This document shows positions 1 through 5,788 of a stretch of 6,839 bases of DNA, piece by piece (the stretch's first letter is position 1; each line of letters begins with the position of its first letter). The notes beneath the pieces are model-generated. The model worked only from the letters and a program-made list of their open reading frames with translations. It had not been told where the DNA came from and made no database searches. The position numbers and the translations under genes were made by a program. This DNA comes from an uncultured cyanobacterium (GTDB lineage: Bacteria; Cyanobacteriota; Vampirovibrionia; Gastranaerophilales; Gastranaerophilaceae): positions 1 through 6,839 of the forward strand of contig CAMTNN010000082.1 in NCBI GenBank assembly GCA_947073895.1, read 5' to 3'.

Positions 1-1
1 T

Positions 2-676
2 GATGACCACGCATTGTTTACTTTGGCTTATGCAGGTATGAGCAAATCAGATATGAAAGAAATGTTACAAGCTGCTCAAGATATTTCAGCTTTAGCACTT
101 AGCGCAAACGAAGAAACTAATATGCCTTATATGCAAGCTGCATTTTGGGCCAATGCTTCTTTAGACGGTGTTAAAACTTCTGTTCACCAATATTTGGGTT
201 CAATGTTTGAAGATACAGTTTTCTGGCACGCTCAAATGCAAAACGAATCTGTTAAAGATACATTGAAACAGATTGCAAAAGTTCCTGATGCAATGCACCA
301 CAGTTCTGAAGCTCACTTTAATCCTGCAAACAAATTTGCGTTTGCTCTAACAGTTCCTTCTGACAATGGTATTGCAAGAGAAAATGCCGAAGGTTATATT
401 GGTGCATTATCAAAATCATACTCTGATGCAGGGGCATATTTCTGTGAATATGTTGAAACTTCTGAATTAGGTTTGACTCCAAAGGCAGCAGGAGCTATGG
501 TTCAGACAAGAGCCTTTGCAACAGTTTACCAAGAAATTATTGAAAAACTTATTAAAGGTGAATCTATGCCTGAAGTACTAGACAGCGTTCTTCAACCGCA
601 CGTAGAAGTTTATAAGAAAAATCTTAAACCTCAAGCAGACGGTAAAGACGTAGTTGTTGCAGGTAGAGTATCTTAG
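2..676 (+). CDS. Unrecognised helical protein, 5' end missing
   Basis: The frame is open from the left edge (it begins Asp-Asp-His-Ala before the first possible start), and no Shine-Dalgarno site precedes the early TTG or ATG codons. This is therefore the C-terminal part, about 224 residues, of a longer protein that ends at TAG 674-676. I do not recognise the family. The protein is soluble, with no membrane segment, and rich in Ala, Glu and Lys. It appears mostly alpha-helical, with amphipathic stretches and a His-rich patch (MHHSSEAHF, about residue 94 counted from the TTG at 14). It ends in a Lys- and Val-rich tail. The stop codon lies 2 nt before the first pairing base of rnpB, so the two may share a transcript or the rnpB promoter may sit inside this gene. 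That it is a real gene is clear from its length and codon use; its function is unknown. Confidence 0.8.
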   Translation, partial: DDHALFTLAYAGMSKSDMKEMLQAAQDISALALSANEETNMPYMQAAFWANASLDGVKTSVHQYLGSMFEDTVFWHAQMQNESVKDTLKQIAKVPDAMHHSSEAHFNPANKFAFALTVPSDNGIARENAEGYIGALSKSYSDAGAYFCEYVETSELGLTPKAAGAMVQTRAFATVYQEIIEKLIKGESMPEVLDSVLQPHVEVYKKNLKPQADGKDVVVAGRVS

Positions 677-678
677 TT

Positions 679-1102
679 AAATAAAGTAATTGGATAATCG
701 CGCCAATCTAAATATTGGTGAGGAAAGTCCGTGCATCCAAGGACAGACCGCCGGAGAAACTCCGGGCAGCGTGAGCTGGCGGATCGGACCACAGAAAGGG
801 GCGGGTTAATACTCTCCCAAAAGACTGCCGATGGATTTTTAATCACAGGCGATGGTGCAAAGGTGAGGTAAGAGCTCACCGGCAATATCGAAAGGTATTG
901 GCTAGGCAACCCCCGGTCGGATGCAAGATTGAATCGAACGTTATGAGGTGTCCGCCCAGTTCGGAAAAATCGCTAGAGACTAAGAGCAATCTTAGTACCA
1001 GATAGATGATTATCAAGTAATCCAATTCCCATTTGTAGTAGTACTACTATATTTGGGAAGACGGGTGAAAAAACAGAACACGGCTTATTGATTACTTTAT
1101 TT
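679..1102 (+). ncRNA. rnpB: RNase P RNA, bacterial type A
   Basis: This is the catalytic RNA of RNase P, which removes the 5' leader from tRNA precursors. The conserved elements are in order. P1 pairs 679-690 with 1091-1102. P2 pairs GATAATC 693-699 with GATTATC 1008-1014. P3 pairs CCAAT 703-707 with ATTGG 714-718. The GAGGAAAGTCC core begins at 720. P4 pairs 725-733 with CACGGCTT 1079-1086, with the usual bulged U at 728. A GGTGAG-GTAAGAG-CTCACC hairpin lies at 862-880. A GGT at 947-949 sits in the L15-like region expected to bind tRNA CCA ends. P18 (980-995) is closed by a GCAA tetraloop. AGATAGATGATTA and ACAGAACACGGCTTA form the conserved 3' core. An extra hairpin (1026-1059) sits between the P2 and P4 3' strands, where P19 is found in some RNase P RNAs. 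The exact ends are set only by P1 pairing. Confidence 0.97.
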
Positions 1103-1109
1103 TTTTTAA

Positions 1110-1138
1110 AGAATGGCGGAGCAAAGCTCCGCCATTCT
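1110..1138. terminator. Hairpin terminator between converging rnpB and lpxK
   Basis: A perfect 13-bp stem (1110-1122 with 1126-1138) closes on an AAA loop and is GC-rich in an AT-rich setting. On the plus strand it is followed by ACTTTTATAT, a modest U-tract, which suits the end of rnpB. On the minus strand the hairpin lies just after the lpxK stop codon, but the bases that follow are A-rich rather than U-rich. It probably ends rnpB transcription and may also stop or protect the lpxK operon mRNA. Confidence 0.75.
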
Positions 1139-1142
1139 ACTT

Positions 1143-2159
1143 TTATATAAGCTTGTCTATGTCTAAAACAGTTTTTAGCTTAAGTGCATAAATATTATCT
1201 TTGCCCAATAATGCTAGTTTAACCGCATCTTTCTCGGTAGTTATGATATTTCCTTCAATATTTTCAATATTTTCCAATGTATATTGATGATGGTCATCAA
1301 AAGTTATTTTTTCTTTAATTTTATAATCAGATTCTAAAAATTTATAAAATTGTTCAGGTTGACCGATTGCAGAAAGTGCGGTAATTTCTTGTCCTTTTTC
1401 AAGGTGTTCGCCGGAAATTATATTGTAGGCATAATCAGGTTCGATTTTGCAAACTACGGTATTAACGCCTTGTTTTTTTTGCATAATTCTTGCAAGTTTT
1501 TCAGCTTTAGTGTGGTCAATATTTTTACTTACGATAACAAGTTTATCAACTCTTTTGAACCCTTCTGTCCCTTCTCTTAGAGGTCCTGCCGGAAGCAGGT
1601 TTTCATTCCCGAACATTTTTTCAGAGTCGACAAGTACCAGGTTTAAATCTCGATGTAGTTTTCTATGTTGAAATCCGTCATCAAGAATTATTTTTGTGAC
1701 ACCAAGTTCTTTGATTGCGTGTTCACAAGCCTTGAAACGATTAGAACAGGTTAGAACTGCACACATGTTTAAGTTGACTGCGAGCCAATATGGTTCATCT
1801 CCCGCCATATCGGCTTTGTAATATAAATTGATTCCGTCTGAAATAACATTTACTTTTTTGTTATCAAGTTTTCCGCCATAGCCGCGAGATACAATTGCTA
1901 CTCGTTCGCCTTTATCAACAAAATATCTAGCAATCTCTGCCACAACAGGAGTTTTTCCGACTCCGCCTGTTGTAAAATTACCAACGGAAATTACATAGGC
2001 ATCAACTTTTTTCGGTTTTAAAATGCCTTTGTCATAAAGGAAATTTTTAGTTCTGCTTCCTATTCCATAAAAAATAGAACAGAATTTTAACAGGTTAAAA
2101 AGAAAACCTTTAGCGTTTTTATTATAATGTAATCGGGTAATTTCTGTTTTTATATTCAT
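1143..2159 (-). CDS. lpxK: Tetraacyldisaccharide 4'-kinase (LpxK)
   Basis: LpxK phosphorylates the 4' position of tetraacyldisaccharide-1-phosphate to make lipid IVA, at the inner face of the cytoplasmic membrane. The 338-residue length is normal for the family. Visible signatures are a P-loop at residues 60-71 (GNFTTGGVGKTP), the family motif DDGFQHRKLHRDL at 160-172, LLPAGPLRE at 188-196, the ALSAIGQPEQFY segment at 261-272, FDDHHQYT at 287-294, and TTEKDAVKL at 307-315 near the C-terminus. The N-terminal 35 residues are basic and hydrophobic, suiting the membrane-associated N-terminal helix known in this family. The start ATG follows AAGGGG, which overlaps the kdsB stop codon, and only 8 nt separate the two genes, so translation is probably coupled. 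It is the last gene of the minus-strand run and is followed by the hairpin at 1110-1138. Confidence 0.96.
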   Translation of the reverse strand: MNIKTEITRLHYNKNAKGFLFNLLKFCSIFYGIGSRTKNFLYDKGILKPKKVDAYVISVGNFTTGGVGKTPVVAEIARYFVDKGERVAIVSRGYGGKLDNKKVNVISDGINLYYKADMAGDEPYWLAVNLNMCAVLTCSNRFKACEHAIKELGVTKIILDDGFQHRKLHRDLNLVLVDSEKMFGNENLLPAGPLREGTEGFKRVDKLVIVSKNIDHTKAEKLARIMQKKQGVNTVVCKIEPDYAYNIISGEHLEKGQEITALSAIGQPEQFYKFLESDYKIKEKITFDDHHQYTLENIENIEGNIITTEKDAVKLALLGKDNIYALKLKTVLDIDKLI

Positions 2160-2167
2160 TTACCCCT

Positions 2168-2899
2168 TTATCCTTCGACCATTCTTTTGAATTTTTCAAA
2201 GTCTTCTTGTGTGTCGATTCCTACAGGAACATTTTCAACTACAGCAACTTTGATTTTCATTCCATTTTGAAGTGCTCTTAGTTGTTCTAGACTTTCTGCC
2301 ATTTCGTAAGGTGCTTGCTCAAGTTCTGTCATTTTGAATAATGCTTCTGCTTTGTAGCCATAGATTCCTAAGTGTCCATAGAATTTTGATTTTCCAACAT
2401 TGCGTTCAAACGGAATCTTTGAGCGTGAAAAATACATTGCGTAGCTATTAAAATCAAACACGCATTTTACCAAATTCGGATTATTAACCTCGTTTTCATC
2501 TTTTATTTCTCTTACAAGAGTTGAGATATCAGCTTGCTCATCAAACATAACTCCCTTAATAACAAGTTCAATATTAGCTTGTTCAATTAATGGCTCATCA
2601 CCTTGAAGGTTAATAATATATCCGATTTCAGGGTGTCTGCGAGCTACTTCTGCAATTCTGTCGCTGCCGCTTTTGTGCTCTGTTGATGTCATTTCAACCT
2701 CTGCTCCGAATTTTTTACATGCATTAAAAATTCTTTCATCATCAGTTGCAACGATTACTCTGTCAACAAGCGGAGTTTTGATTGCTTTCTCCCAAACCCA
2801 TTGAATAATAGGTTTTCCGCAAGCTTCCAAAAGAGGTTTCCCTTCTAATCTTGATGAACCGTATCTAGCCGGTATTATAATTGCTGTTTGTTTGTTCAT
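2168..2899 (-). CDS. kdsB: 3-deoxy-manno-octulosonate cytidylyltransferase (CMP-Kdo synthetase)
   Basis: KdsB activates Kdo with CTP to give CMP-Kdo, the donor used to attach Kdo to lipid IVA in the cytoplasm. The 243-residue length is typical. Family motifs run in order: the nucleotide-binding IIPARYGSSRLEGKPL at residues 8-23, VIVATDD at 48-54, TSTEHKSGSDRIAE at 71-84, NLQGDEPLI at 97-105 with the metal-binding Asp, NPNLVK at 140-145, YFSRSKIPF at 156-164, HLGIYGY at 176-182, ESLEQLRALQNG at 202-213, and VGIDTQEDFEK at 226-236. The ATG overlaps the TAA stop of the upstream membrane-protein gene by one base (TAATG), with an AAGGAAA ribosome site inside that gene, so the two are translationally coupled. 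It is followed 8 nt later by lpxK, whose product LpxK makes the acceptor for Kdo transfer. Confidence 0.97.
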   Translation of the reverse strand: MNKQTAIIIPARYGSSRLEGKPLLEACGKPIIQWVWEKAIKTPLVDRVIVATDDERIFNACKKFGAEVEMTSTEHKSGSDRIAEVARRHPEIGYIINLQGDEPLIEQANIELVIKGVMFDEQADISTLVREIKDENEVNNPNLVKCVFDFNSYAMYFSRSKIPFERNVGKSKFYGHLGIYGYKAEALFKMTELEQAPYEMAESLEQLRALQNGMKIKVAVVENVPVGIDTQEDFEKFKRMVEG

Positions 2900-3540
2900 T
2901 ATAAGATTTCCTTTTTGTCTAGTTTAGTTATGTAATTTGCAATGATTTTGGAAAGAATTATTGCAAAATAAAATCCAATAAACGGAAATACAATGTTTCC
3001 TATAATTATTAAAATACAAAGTCCAAGTATTAACAATGATGTAATTAATGTCTGACTTAAATTATTTTTAAGTATTTTAAAATTAGCTTTGAATTTTAAT
3101 GGAGCCAGTATGTCTTCTTGTTTTACAAACTTAGATATTATTATAGGAGATGAAATAATAAAATATAAATTGAATATCTGTGCAATTATAATTGCAATAA
3201 ACACTCCTAACCATCCTAATCCTTCTGCTTCGCTATTAGAAATTCCAAGAATTGCAAAACCGACTAAAAATACGGATGTCATTATTATAAATGCTATCAC
3301 ATAATATAATAGCAAAATTGATAAAAAAGCTAACGATGCTTTTATGCCGGTTTTTAAACAGCTTATATCTTTCCAATCCGTAAATACTAATGCGTCAGAA
3401 TCAATGTTTGCTCTGATGTTGTTAATCCAGTATCCTAAAAGATAAATGTAAGTAACAAAAACAAAATTTGATAAAAGTGTAATTGATCCGCCAATTATAA
3501 TGTTTTTTATTGAAAATGCTTGTTTAAAAATTTGTTTCAT
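2899..3540 (-). CDS. Multi-pass membrane protein, DUF4013-like
   Basis: This 213-residue integral membrane protein has hydrophobic segments at about 14-38, 69-100, 108-137 and 163-203; the last is long enough for two passes. Two features fit the DUF4013 pattern of bacterial and archaeal membrane proteins of unknown function: GYWINNIRANIDSD followed by a short soluble stretch (FTDWKDISCLKTGIKASL), and the positively charged loop near 138-160 (KFVKQEDILAPLKFKANFKILK). I judge the match by eye only. The ATG at 3540 has no clear Shine-Dalgarno site and lies 12 nt after the methyltransferase stop, so initiation probably depends on coupling. Its 3' end overlaps kdsB by one base. Position suggests a link with the cell envelope, but operon membership is the only evidence. 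The gene is more AT-rich than its neighbours, as expected for many Ile, Leu and Phe codons. Confidence 0.85.
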   Translation of the reverse strand: MKQIFKQAFSIKNIIIGGSITLLSNFVFVTYIYLLGYWINNIRANIDSDALVFTDWKDISCLKTGIKASLAFLSILLLYYVIAFIIMTSVFLVGFAILGISNSEAEGLGWLGVFIAIIIAQIFNLYFIISSPIIISKFVKQEDILAPLKFKANFKILKNNLSQTLITSLLILGLCILIIIGNIVFPFIGFYFAIILSKIIANYITKLDKKEIL

Positions 3541-3552
3541 CTTTTATTATTT

Positions 3553-4419
3553 CTATTTTGTTGCATTAATAAATACCGCATTTGATTTTAAGCTGATTTC
3601 TCTGCCTGTTAAATAGTTTTGTACATCTTTCATATATTTATTAACAGTTGCTTCATCAAAATACTTTAGATATCTTTCTTTTGTTGTTGCTTGTCCAGGA
3701 GATGGTGGGTTGTTAAACCATTGTTCTACCATTCCTGCTTGTACTGTATAGTTTGATTTAACTTCTTGCACTTTGATGTCCGGAATTGAGAATCCTGCAA
3801 TTTCAAGATTGGTTTTTAAAGTATCTTGATCGAAGTTACATAATGAATCTAAAGGATTTTCCATTAGTTCGTTTTCAACTCGTTTAAAGTCTTCGTATTT
3901 TTCAATATACATTGGGTCAGTAATTTCCCAGTATCTGGTATTTGAACGAATAACAGGTTCAAATGCGCAGAATTTTCCGCCCGGTTTAAGGATTCTGTAA
4001 ACTTCATTAATAGCAAGTTGTTTATTTACAATATGGACTAAAACTGAACGCATAAGTGCTTTATGTACAGTGCTTTCGGGAAGGGCAATATGCTCGCAAG
4101 GTGAAAGCAATAATTCGTAACCTTTTAATACGCCTGATTCGTCAAGAATTCTTTTACAGTCATCCAAACAATCTTGAAACTTGTCTGAAAAAATAATTTT
4201 ACCTTCGCAATTCTGCATTTCAAGAGCTTTGAACGCAAGCAATCCTGTACCGGTTCCGATATCAATAACGGTTTCGTAAGGCTTAATCTCAGCATAAACT
4301 AATACAACATCTCTAACTGCTTCCAGCCATTTTGTTGTCTGCTCAATCATTTCAGGTGTCTGACCTGCAAAACGGTTCTGTTTCAACCATTGTGTCCAAT
4401 TCTTACAAATCTCACTCAT
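3553..4419 (-). CDS. Class I SAM-dependent methyltransferase
   Basis: This 288-residue cytosolic enzyme has a Rossmann methyltransferase core. Counting from the ATG at 4419, motif I is VIDIGTGTG at 51-59, an acidic strand end (IIFSD) lies near 75-79, and a YRILKPGGKF post-motif segment lies at 141-150, as in UbiE/Methyltransf_11-type enzymes. A longer C-terminal part (about 151-288) contains FEPVIRSNTRYW and a NNPPSPGQ loop and may form the substrate site. The substrate cannot be read from the sequence. I chose the ATG at 4419 because the protein then starts with MSEICKNW. The GTG at 4449 would add ten residues, mostly lysines encoded by a poly-A run. The likely ribosome site AAAGG is separated from the ATG by an unusually long A-tract. 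It is the first gene of the methyltransferase, membrane protein, kdsB, lpxK run. Confidence 0.9.
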   Translation of the reverse strand: MSEICKNWTQWLKQNRFAGQTPEMIEQTTKWLEAVRDVVLVYAEIKPYETVIDIGTGTGLLAFKALEMQNCEGKIIFSDKFQDCLDDCKRILDESGVLKGYELLLSPCEHIALPESTVHKALMRSVLVHIVNKQLAINEVYRILKPGGKFCAFEPVIRSNTRYWEITDPMYIEKYEDFKRVENELMENPLDSLCNFDQDTLKTNLEIAGFSIPDIKVQEVKSNYTVQAGMVEQWFNNPPSPGQATTKERYLKYFDEATVNKYMKDVQNYLTGREISLKSNAVFINATK

Positions 4420-4432
4420 TTTTTTTTTTTTT
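4419..4432 (-). repeat. Homopolymer run of 14 A (mRNA sense) abutting a start codon
   Basis: On the coding strand the methyltransferase ATG is preceded directly by an unbroken A-run. Counting the A of the ATG there are 14, and AAAGG, the only ribosome-site-like motif, lies just upstream. The length of such runs changes easily by slippage, which would change the spacing between ribosome site and start codon. The run also lies inside the reading frame if the GTG at 4449 were the start. Run length may also be miscounted in assembly. Confidence 0.9.
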
Positions 4433-4530
4433 ACCTTTGGGCGGAGCACATTCCGTTAAACTACCAGTTTTTATTTCAATCCGTCCGTGCTCCTTCTGAA
4501 CGGGCTACTGGTGGGTTCGCGCTGGTTGCG
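4433..4530. repeat. GC-richer intergenic segment with inverted repeats, candidate interspersed element
   Basis: This stretch is clearly richer in G and C than the surrounding genes. It holds several paired segments: GGAGCAC 4443-4449 with GTGCTCC 4486-4492; an 11-position stem with one mismatch and one G-U pair between 4458-4468 and 4505-4515 in the plus-strand sense; and a short TTCGC/GCGAA hairpin at 4516-4532. No coding frame of credible length spans it. The composition and folded character suggest a small dispersed element of the kind scattered between genes in gut bacteria, but a single copy cannot prove that. Confidence 0.35.
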
Positions 4531-4558
4531 AATAAAATCGCGTGAGCGCGATTTTATT
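4531..4558 (-). terminator. Terminator hairpin of the dehydrogenase gene
   Basis: A perfect 12-bp stem (AATAAAATCGCG 4531-4542 with CGCGATTTTATT 4547-4558) has a 4-nt loop. It starts 3 nt after the dehydrogenase stop codon. Its GC-rich tip and the ATTTTATT end of the stem on the minus strand suit an intrinsic terminator, and the symmetry allows either direction. Confidence 0.75.
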
Positions 4559-4561
4559 ATA

Positions 4562-5527
4562 CTATATTTTTATTAAAATTTTAAGACTTTCTTTTGATTT
4601 GTTTGCCTCAAATGCTTCAAGAGCTTCATCTATTGAATATGTTTTTGTAATGAAAGGAGTGAAATCGATTCTGTTGTTTTTAAGAAGTCTTAGTGCCGGC
4701 GGGAATTGACCGCAACGAGAGCCGAGAACGGTAATTTCGTCAATAACTATTGGAGCAAGGTTTAGTTCTTTACCTGAAGCTACTGTACTTTTTAGAACCA
4801 GAACTCCGCGTGGTTTTGTTAGTGACATTGATGTTTCAAAACCTGAGGCTGAACCGGTTGCTTCTACTACAATATCAAATTTCTTTTCAGGAGTGAATTC
4901 TGAAAGCAGTTGTGTTTTTACTCCTTGGGCAGCAGCAATATCAAGTTTGTTTTGGTGTTTGCCCACCAAAAGTACATCCAAATTGTGTGCATTCAGCGTT
5001 AATGCTGTTGTCAAACCAAGTTTACCATCTCCTAATACAAGAATTTTTGACATTGGTTCAATGTGAAGTTGTTCAAGAATTTCGCAAGCAGCAGCAAGTG
5101 GCTCTACAAAAACGGCTTGTTCGTCAGTTACGTTTTCAGGTACTTCAAAAAGAATGTTTGTAGGAACGGTAAGATATTCGGCCATACAGCCGTCTTTCTT
5201 CCAAATTCCGATTGTGTGTCTGTTTGGGCAGTGGCGGTAATTCTTTTTTGCACACCATTCGCAATTCGGGTCATTGCAACCATAGCTGATTTCTGCTACA
5301 ACACGTTTGCCGACTAATGATTTATCTTCTCCGTTAACTTCTTCAACAACACCGACAAATTCGTGCCCTAAAACTCCAACATAGCCCATATAACCTTTTG
5401 TTATTTCGTAATCTGTATTACAAATACCGGCAAGAGTAACTCTAATTAATGCTTCTCCTTCTTGTGGAACTGGTTTTGGGTAGTTGTTATCAAGTTTTAA
5501 TTCATTATCAAATACAATTGCTTTCAT
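4562..5527 (-). CDS. Zinc-dependent medium-chain alcohol dehydrogenase-like protein
   Basis: This is a 321-residue MDR-superfamily oxidoreductase, likely an NAD(P)-dependent alcohol or polyol dehydrogenase in the cytosol; the substrate is not evident. The N-terminal GroES-like domain has catalytic zinc ligands Cys36 (GICNTDY) and His55-Glu56 (GHEFVG). The structural zinc loop has Cys84, Cys89, Cys92 and Cys100, an unusual C-x4-C-x2-C-x7-C spacing against the common C-x2-C-x2-C-x7-C. Glu142 (VFVEPLAAA) is in the place of the further catalytic-site acid. The Rossmann domain carries GDGKLG at 166-171. It is shorter than classical members (about 340-375 residues), matching the compact MDR_like group. 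The start is well set by AGGAG (5534-5538), 6 nt before ATG. It has its own promoter and terminator, so it is a single-gene unit divergent from the accessory genes to the right. Confidence 0.93.
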   Translation of the reverse strand: MKAIVFDNELKLDNNYPKPVPQEGEALIRVTLAGICNTDYEITKGYMGYVGVLGHEFVGVVEEVNGEDKSLVGKRVVAEISYGCNDPNCEWCAKKNYRHCPNRHTIGIWKKDGCMAEYLTVPTNILFEVPENVTDEQAVFVEPLAAACEILEQLHIEPMSKILVLGDGKLGLTTALTLNAHNLDVLLVGKHQNKLDIAAAQGVKTQLLSEFTPEKKFDIVVEATGSASGFETSMSLTKPRGVLVLKSTVASGKELNLAPIVIDEITVLGSRCGQFPPALRLLKNNRIDFTPFITKTYSIDEALEAFEANKSKESLKILIKI

Positions 5528-5545
5528 TCTCTTCTCCTATTTACA

Positions 5546-5575
5546 GGTATAATTTTAACGCAAAAGGATTGTGAA
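5546..5575 (-). promoter_or_regulatory. Likely sigma70-type promoter of the dehydrogenase gene
   Basis: On the minus strand, TTCACA (5570-5575, five of six matches to TTGACA) and TATACC (5546-5551, four of six to TATAAT) are separated by 18 nt. This places the transcription start about 10-15 nt before the AGGAG ribosome site. It is the best promoter-like pair in front of this gene; the assignment is by eye. Confidence 0.5.
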
Positions 5576-5578
5576 TTC

Positions 5579-5599
5579 TACATCTTGGGTTTAGATGTA
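5579..5599. promoter_or_regulatory. Perfect inverted repeat beside the dehydrogenase promoter, candidate operator
   Basis: TACATCT (5579-5585) and AGATGTA (5593-5599) form a perfect 7-bp inverted repeat around a 7-nt centre. It begins 3 bp upstream of the proposed -35 box of the dehydrogenase and about 18 bp upstream of the -35 of the divergent promoter. A dimeric regulator bound here could affect either direction. No regulator gene is present in the window. Confidence 0.4.
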
Positions 5600-5616
5600 A
5601 CGGGAAATTTACAAAT

Positions 5617-5645
5617 TTGAGTGAAATAAGCAAATATGGTATTAT
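5617..5645 (+). promoter_or_regulatory. Likely promoter for the zinc-ribbon gene and the genes after it
   Basis: TTGAGT (5617-5622) and TATTAT (5640-5645) are spaced by exactly 17 nt, and a TGG just before the -10 gives an extended -10 (TGnTATTAT). Transcription would begin near 5652, leaving a leader of about 135 nt before the ATG at 5789. Confidence 0.55.
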
Positions 5646-5657
5646 AACAATGTACTT

Positions 5658-5761
5658 GATTTCAAAACAATGTTTACCCTAAAAACAGCGTAGGCGAAAT
5701 CACCCCAAGAGTATGAGGGGATTATATTGCTTATTGCTTGCTTCTTTGCAGGCTTAATAAG
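5658..5761 (+). promoter_or_regulatory. Structured 5' leader, candidate cis-acting RNA
   Basis: Potential helices follow one another along the leader. GATTTC 5658-5663 pairs with GAAATC 5696-5701, enclosing a small AAAC/GTTT hairpin (5665-5668 with 5672-5675) and CCTA 5678-5681 with TAGG 5691-5694, which together resemble a three-way junction. CCCC 5703-5706 pairs with GGGG 5717-5720. A long hairpin pairs CTTATTGCTTGC 5730-5741 with GCAGGC 5748-5753 and AATAAG 5756-5761, with a 2-nt bulge. The long hairpin is convincing; the others are short. It matches no riboswitch consensus I know. Confidence 0.35.
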
Positions 5762-5788
5762 TGTGCAAATTGAAGCGGGAGGTCTTTT

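Noticed and set aside
673..909. Minus-strand reading frame of 78 codons
   Set aside because: It lies entirely over the 5' half of rnpB, whose RNA structure explains the sequence; no ribosome site or protein-like composition.
1350..1671. Two overlapping plus-strand reading frames
   Set aside because: They are antisense to lpxK, whose motifs are unmistakable; their products are low-complexity shadows.
3089..3304. Plus-strand reading frame of 71 codons
   Set aside because: Antisense to the membrane-protein gene; the Ile- and Asn-rich product mirrors its hydrophobic codons.
4515..4533. Five-bp stem with seven-nt loop resembling a tRNA T-arm
   Set aside because: The loop lacks the TTCRA pattern and no acceptor, D or anticodon arms can be fitted around it.
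4554..4590. Consensus TATAAT on the minus strand just after the dehydrogenase gene, as operon promoter
   Set aside because: The hexamer overlaps the terminator stem, its -35 partner (TTAAAA) is poor, and transcription would run straight into the hairpin. It cannot be excluded but is not supported.
4912..5317. Two plus-strand reading frames of 83 and 84 codons
   Set aside because: They are antisense to the dehydrogenase and have no ribosome site.
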